IMG/VR virus record: IMGVR_UViG_3300010397_000031
Location: 1-40,826 of that record
Direction: 5' to 3' (one strand)
Source of the DNA: a virus
Length of the DNA stretch: 40,826 bases
Part shown: positions 38,673 through 40,826 of the stretch, one piece after another
How positions within the stretch are numbered: the first letter of the stretch is position 1
Layout of the letters: each line of letters starts with the position of its first letter
Program-made: the position numbers and the translations under genes
The notes under the pieces: model-generated
What the model saw: the letters and a program-made list of their open reading frames with translations, nothing else
Databases searched by the model: none
What the model was told of the DNA's origin: nothing

Positions 38673-39218
38673 CTACAGTTCGATGGCCGTCAAACTGACG
38701 TTCGTCAATGTGACGGTGCCGCCCGTGACGGCCGCTAAGCTGACGTCAATCCAGTAGGCTGTTGCCAACGACAAGCCCGTGACAATGGCCTGAAGCGCGA
38801 TCCCGGTCTTTTGCGCGTTGACCGCAGACGTCGTTTTGTTCAGCGAGCCAACAGCCGTGCCGGTGAGCGCGGCGGCGTTCGCTGGCGCACTTCCGGTGCC
38901 GTAGCGAATCTGCGCGTTGATCCCGTCCAGCAACGTGGAATTGGCGACGTTGCCGGAAATCAGCATCAGCACGCGGCCGGTGTAGACCGGAGTGATTGAA
39001 CCGGCAAGCCCCATCATCACGCCAGCCGTCGAAGTGGTGCCGGTCGGATCGGCGGGTGTCGATTGCGCGACGGCATTCTGACCATTGAGCACCGTGACGA
39101 GCCCCGCATCGTCCACCTGTGAGAGTTGCTTGCTCGCGTTGACAAACAGCTTGGTCTTGCCACTCGCTGGCGTGGCTGGTGTTGCGCCGCTGGTGAGTAA
39201 GAGTTCTGATGAAGCCAT
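38673..39218 (-). CDS. Second fibre-type structural protein (181 aa)
   Basis: The start SELLLTSGATPATPASGKTK then LFVNASKQLSQVDDAGLVTV is a usual stalk-attachment pattern of phage fibres. The C-terminal domain (ADPTGTTSTAGVMMGLAGSI, TPVYTGRVLMLISGNVANST, LATAYWIDVSLAAVTGGTVT) is a small beta-sandwich of the kind found at fibre tips. The ATG follows the long fibre's TAA with no gap. It may form or assist a second fibre. Confidence 0.65.
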   Translation of the reverse strand: MASSELLLTSGATPATPASGKTKLFVNASKQLSQVDDAGLVTVLNGQNAVAQSTPADPTGTTSTAGVMMGLAGSITPVYTGRVLMLISGNVANSTLLDGINAQIRYGTGSAPANAAALTGTAVGSLNKTTSAVNAQKTGIALQAIVTGLSLATAYWIDVSLAAVTGGTVTLTNVSLTAIEL

Positions 39219-40826
39219 TTATGGGAGTCCGTAGAGACTGAAAATGGAACCGTTGACGAATGTGCTAGAGCCCAGCGTGAATCTCAATTTCGTGATGGCC
39301 GCAGATGACTTCCATAGGCCGCCCATCACTTCTGTTCCCATAATCTGAACGGCTCGACCATAGCGGAATGCGGTTCCGACATGCATTTTGGGACCGATCG
39401 GCGTGGAGTATCCTGGGAACTTGATAGTTGTCGCTCCAGCGCCGTTGGAATTGACACTCGTGCCGCAGGCATAGCCAGCGACGTTTCCATTCGCGGTCGA
39501 GACGATGTTGCTGGCCGCGGCCACGCCTTCATAGCCTCCGATGACCTGTGTGCCGCTGTAATTGGCTCCAGAATCATCATTGAACTGCACGTAGAATCCG
39601 ATGTCGCCAACGCTTGCATTGACACGCGCATAGACTTCCACAGCTAGATGCGTGAAGGTCTGCGGAATATTTGTGAACTCGACAATCGCCGTATTGTTTG
39701 CCGTTCTAACCGTGGAGATGAGTCGCACCACGGTTGGAGCATCGACGGTGCCTGTAATTTCGATCCGTGCGCCGCCTTCAATTTCTAGAATGACGCCAGC
39801 CGCAATCTCCAGCGATTCCGGAATCACCCACCCATTGTTCGTCGTGACCGTCGTATTCGCGGTGACGACGATAGGCACGGCCGTGGCGCCCGATCCGGCC
39901 GGTGTTGAATACACGCCATTGCCGTTCAGAAACCGACTGGAGTCACCAGGGAGCACCGGAGCGAGCCCTGGTTGGCTAGACGTGACAACCAGCGGCGTGT
40001 TGATCCCTTGAGTGAACGCCGAGTCGCCGTCTTCGCCATCGAGCCCTGGAGGCCCTGGTCGTCCAGCCGCGCCAGGCGCCCCTGTCGCGCCTGCGGGGCC
40101 AGCCGGCCCCATTGCGCCCGGCCACCCATCAAGGCCATCGTCGCCATCGACGCCCGGAACGCCGATGCCCGCTGGGCCAGCCGGGCCTTGCGCCCCAGCT
40201 GAACCAGACGGCCCAGGTGGCCCAGGAATCGGCCAACTATCAGCGTCTTCGCCGGCAGGGCCTGGTGGCCCGATCTGGCCGCTGGTGCCGGCTCCGATCG
40301 CGGCTGACGCCAGCAGGCCCGTGTCATCGATCACGACCGCATAGGTTTGTGCGGCCGGGGCCGCAATCGCCGAGAGCGTGGTGTCGCCGGTGACATCGAG
40401 GTCGCCGTAAATGGCAACCGTGCCGTCGTCGATGAGCGTGTGCGGACTGCCATCGAGACCAAAGCCCACCGCGAGACTGGCATTCACGGTCATCGCTTGG
40501 CCGTGCGCTTCGGCATAGCGGCCCGTCACCGCATTGCCGCTACCAGCAATAAGATTGTCGGAGCCGTCAACCGTGTGCGCGTCGCCCGTCAGCAGGTTCC
40601 GGCTGGACGTGGATGTCGCGGGCTCGGCGGTGTAGTGCGGCACGACCTCCACGGTGGCTGAGGCCGTGGACCCGCGCGCCCGCACCGCGAAGCGCGTGCC
40701 CGTCTCAAAGACGGAAGGGACCGGAAACACGTCATGCATCACGGCCCCGCCGCTGTCATTCGCCCCTGACGCCATGCGCAGCGACGTAAACGCGACTTCA
40801 CTCCCAGCGGCCCCGACGCCGAAATC
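39219..40826 (-). CDS. Collagen-containing tail fibre, C-terminal half
   Basis: This is residues from about 479 to 1012 of the fibre that begins at 1554; the last 123 bases repeat 1-123. After the fourth beta repeat come YadA-like head motifs ([35 protein letters not shown], about 562-605). A Gly-X-Y collagen-like stretch with short breaks follows at about 662-745 ([20 protein letters not shown]). The C-terminal domain from about 843 ([20 protein letters not shown] ... [19 protein letters not shown]) is a beta-sandwich tip common in phage fibres and likely the receptor-binding part. This tip is more AT-rich than the shaft, consistent with exchange. Confidence 0.85.
   Translation of the reverse strand, partial: DFGVGAAGSEVAFTSLRMASGANDSGGAVMHDVFPVPSVFETGTRFAVRARGSTASATVEVVPHYTAEPATSTSSRNLLTGDAHTVDGSDNLIAGSGNAVTGRYAEAHGQAMTVNASLAVGFGLDGSPHTLIDDGTVAIYGDLDVTGDTTLSAIAAPAAQTYAVVIDDTGLLASAAIGAGTSGQIGPPGPAGEDADSWPIPGPPGPSGSAGAQGPAGPAGIGVPGVDGDDGLDGWPGAMGPAGPAGATGAPGAAGRPGPPGLDGEDGDSAFTQGINTPLVVTSSQPGLAPVLPGDSSRFLNGNGVYSTPAGSGATAVPIVVTANTTVTTNNGWVIPESLEIAAGVILEIEGGARIEITGTVDAPTVVRLISTVRTANNTAIVEFTNIPQTFTHLAVEVYARVNASVGDIGFYVQFNDDSGANYSGTQVIGGYEGVAAASNIVSTANGNVAGYACGTSVNSNGAGATTIKFPGYSTPIGPKMHVGTAFRYGRAVQIMGTEVMGGLWKSSAAITKLRFTLGSSTFVNGSIFSLYGLP
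40704..40826. repeat. Terminal direct repeat, right copy
   Basis: Identical to bases 1-123; see the left copy. It should be trimmed when the circle is closed. Confidence 0.95.

Noticed and set aside
40012-40344. A Pro/Gly-rich, collagen-looking frame on the + strand
   Set aside because: It is the mirror of the Gly-X-Y stretch in the real fibre: GGN and CCN codons give Gly/Pro on both strands.
39219-40703. Diversity-generating retroelement target in the fibre tip
   Set aside because: No reverse transcriptase gene and no template/variable repeat pair were found anywhere in the genome.
1-40826. Lysogeny genes (integrase, excisionase, CI/Cro)
   Set aside because: No tyrosine or serine recombinase motif and no typical helix-turn-helix repressor were seen; only small possible regulators are present.
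1-40826. CRISPR arrays and tRNA genes
   Set aside because: No regularly spaced repeats and no tRNA-like cloverleaf with a CCA-type end were noticed on either strand by eye.

Overview
The window is one complete tailed double-stranded DNA phage genome. Its last 123 bases (40704-40826) repeat its first 123 exactly, so the sequence closes into a circle with a unit length of 40,703 bp. A long tail-fibre gene runs across the join (1554 down to 1, then 40703 down to 39219). The virion genes follow the order and types of the P22-like short-tailed phages: terminase, large portal, scaffold, P22-type coat, gp4-like and gp10-like head-closure proteins, fibres, ejection proteins. A lipoprotein in the lysis region and a zinc peptidase endolysin suggest a Gram-negative host. 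The DNA is GC-rich and the host genus cannot be told. No integrase, excisionase, CI-like repressor or tRNA was recognised, so the phage looks virulent or at least lacks a standard lysogeny module.

The circle has two transcription units that diverge near 14.85-14.95 kb and converge near 27.775 kb. The rightward (early) unit runs from 14.96 to 27.77 kb. It starts with a clear sigma70-like promoter (TTGACA, 17 bp, TACACT) and holds a recombination block: an ERF annealing protein, a YqaJ-type exonuclease, a NinB-like protein, an HNH nuclease and a DUF1064 nuclease. It also has a DnaT/O-like replication protein and about 25 small proteins, many with zinc-binding cysteine pairs, mostly joined by ATGA or TGATG overlaps. 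A second promoter at about 22.36 kb has a perfect 16-bp palindrome between its -35 and -10 boxes. No DNA polymerase or replicative helicase was found, so replication probably uses host enzymes.

The leftward (late) unit runs from 14.83 kb down through position 1 and the circular join to 27.78 kb. In order it holds five small proteins, small terminase, a zinc protein, large terminase, portal, an 89-aa protein, scaffold, coat and a probable head decoration protein. Next come a glycosyltransferase, a head-spike-base-like protein, a SAM methyltransferase, a 109-aa coiled-coil protein, gp4-like and gp10-like proteins, a fibre adaptor, a 1012-aa collagen-containing fibre and a second fibre protein. 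After these come an HNH homing endonuclease, a 112-aa structural protein, a GNAT acetyltransferase, four ejection-type proteins, a third fibre, a holin candidate, an M15 endolysin, three membrane or lipoproteins, two small proteins and a TIM-barrel glycoside-hydrolase-like enzyme.

The points most worth following are: (1) the glycosyltransferase / spike-base / methyltransferase cassette inside the head genes, which suggests a chemically modified capsid spike; (2) two homing-endonuclease insertions at the 5' ends of late genes, one of which left a readable 14-codon stub; (3) the four-repeat plus YadA-like plus collagen fibre; (4) the palindrome-controlled promoter with a ribbon-helix-helix gene just downstream; (5) a 40-bp inverted duplication linking the two ends of the early region.
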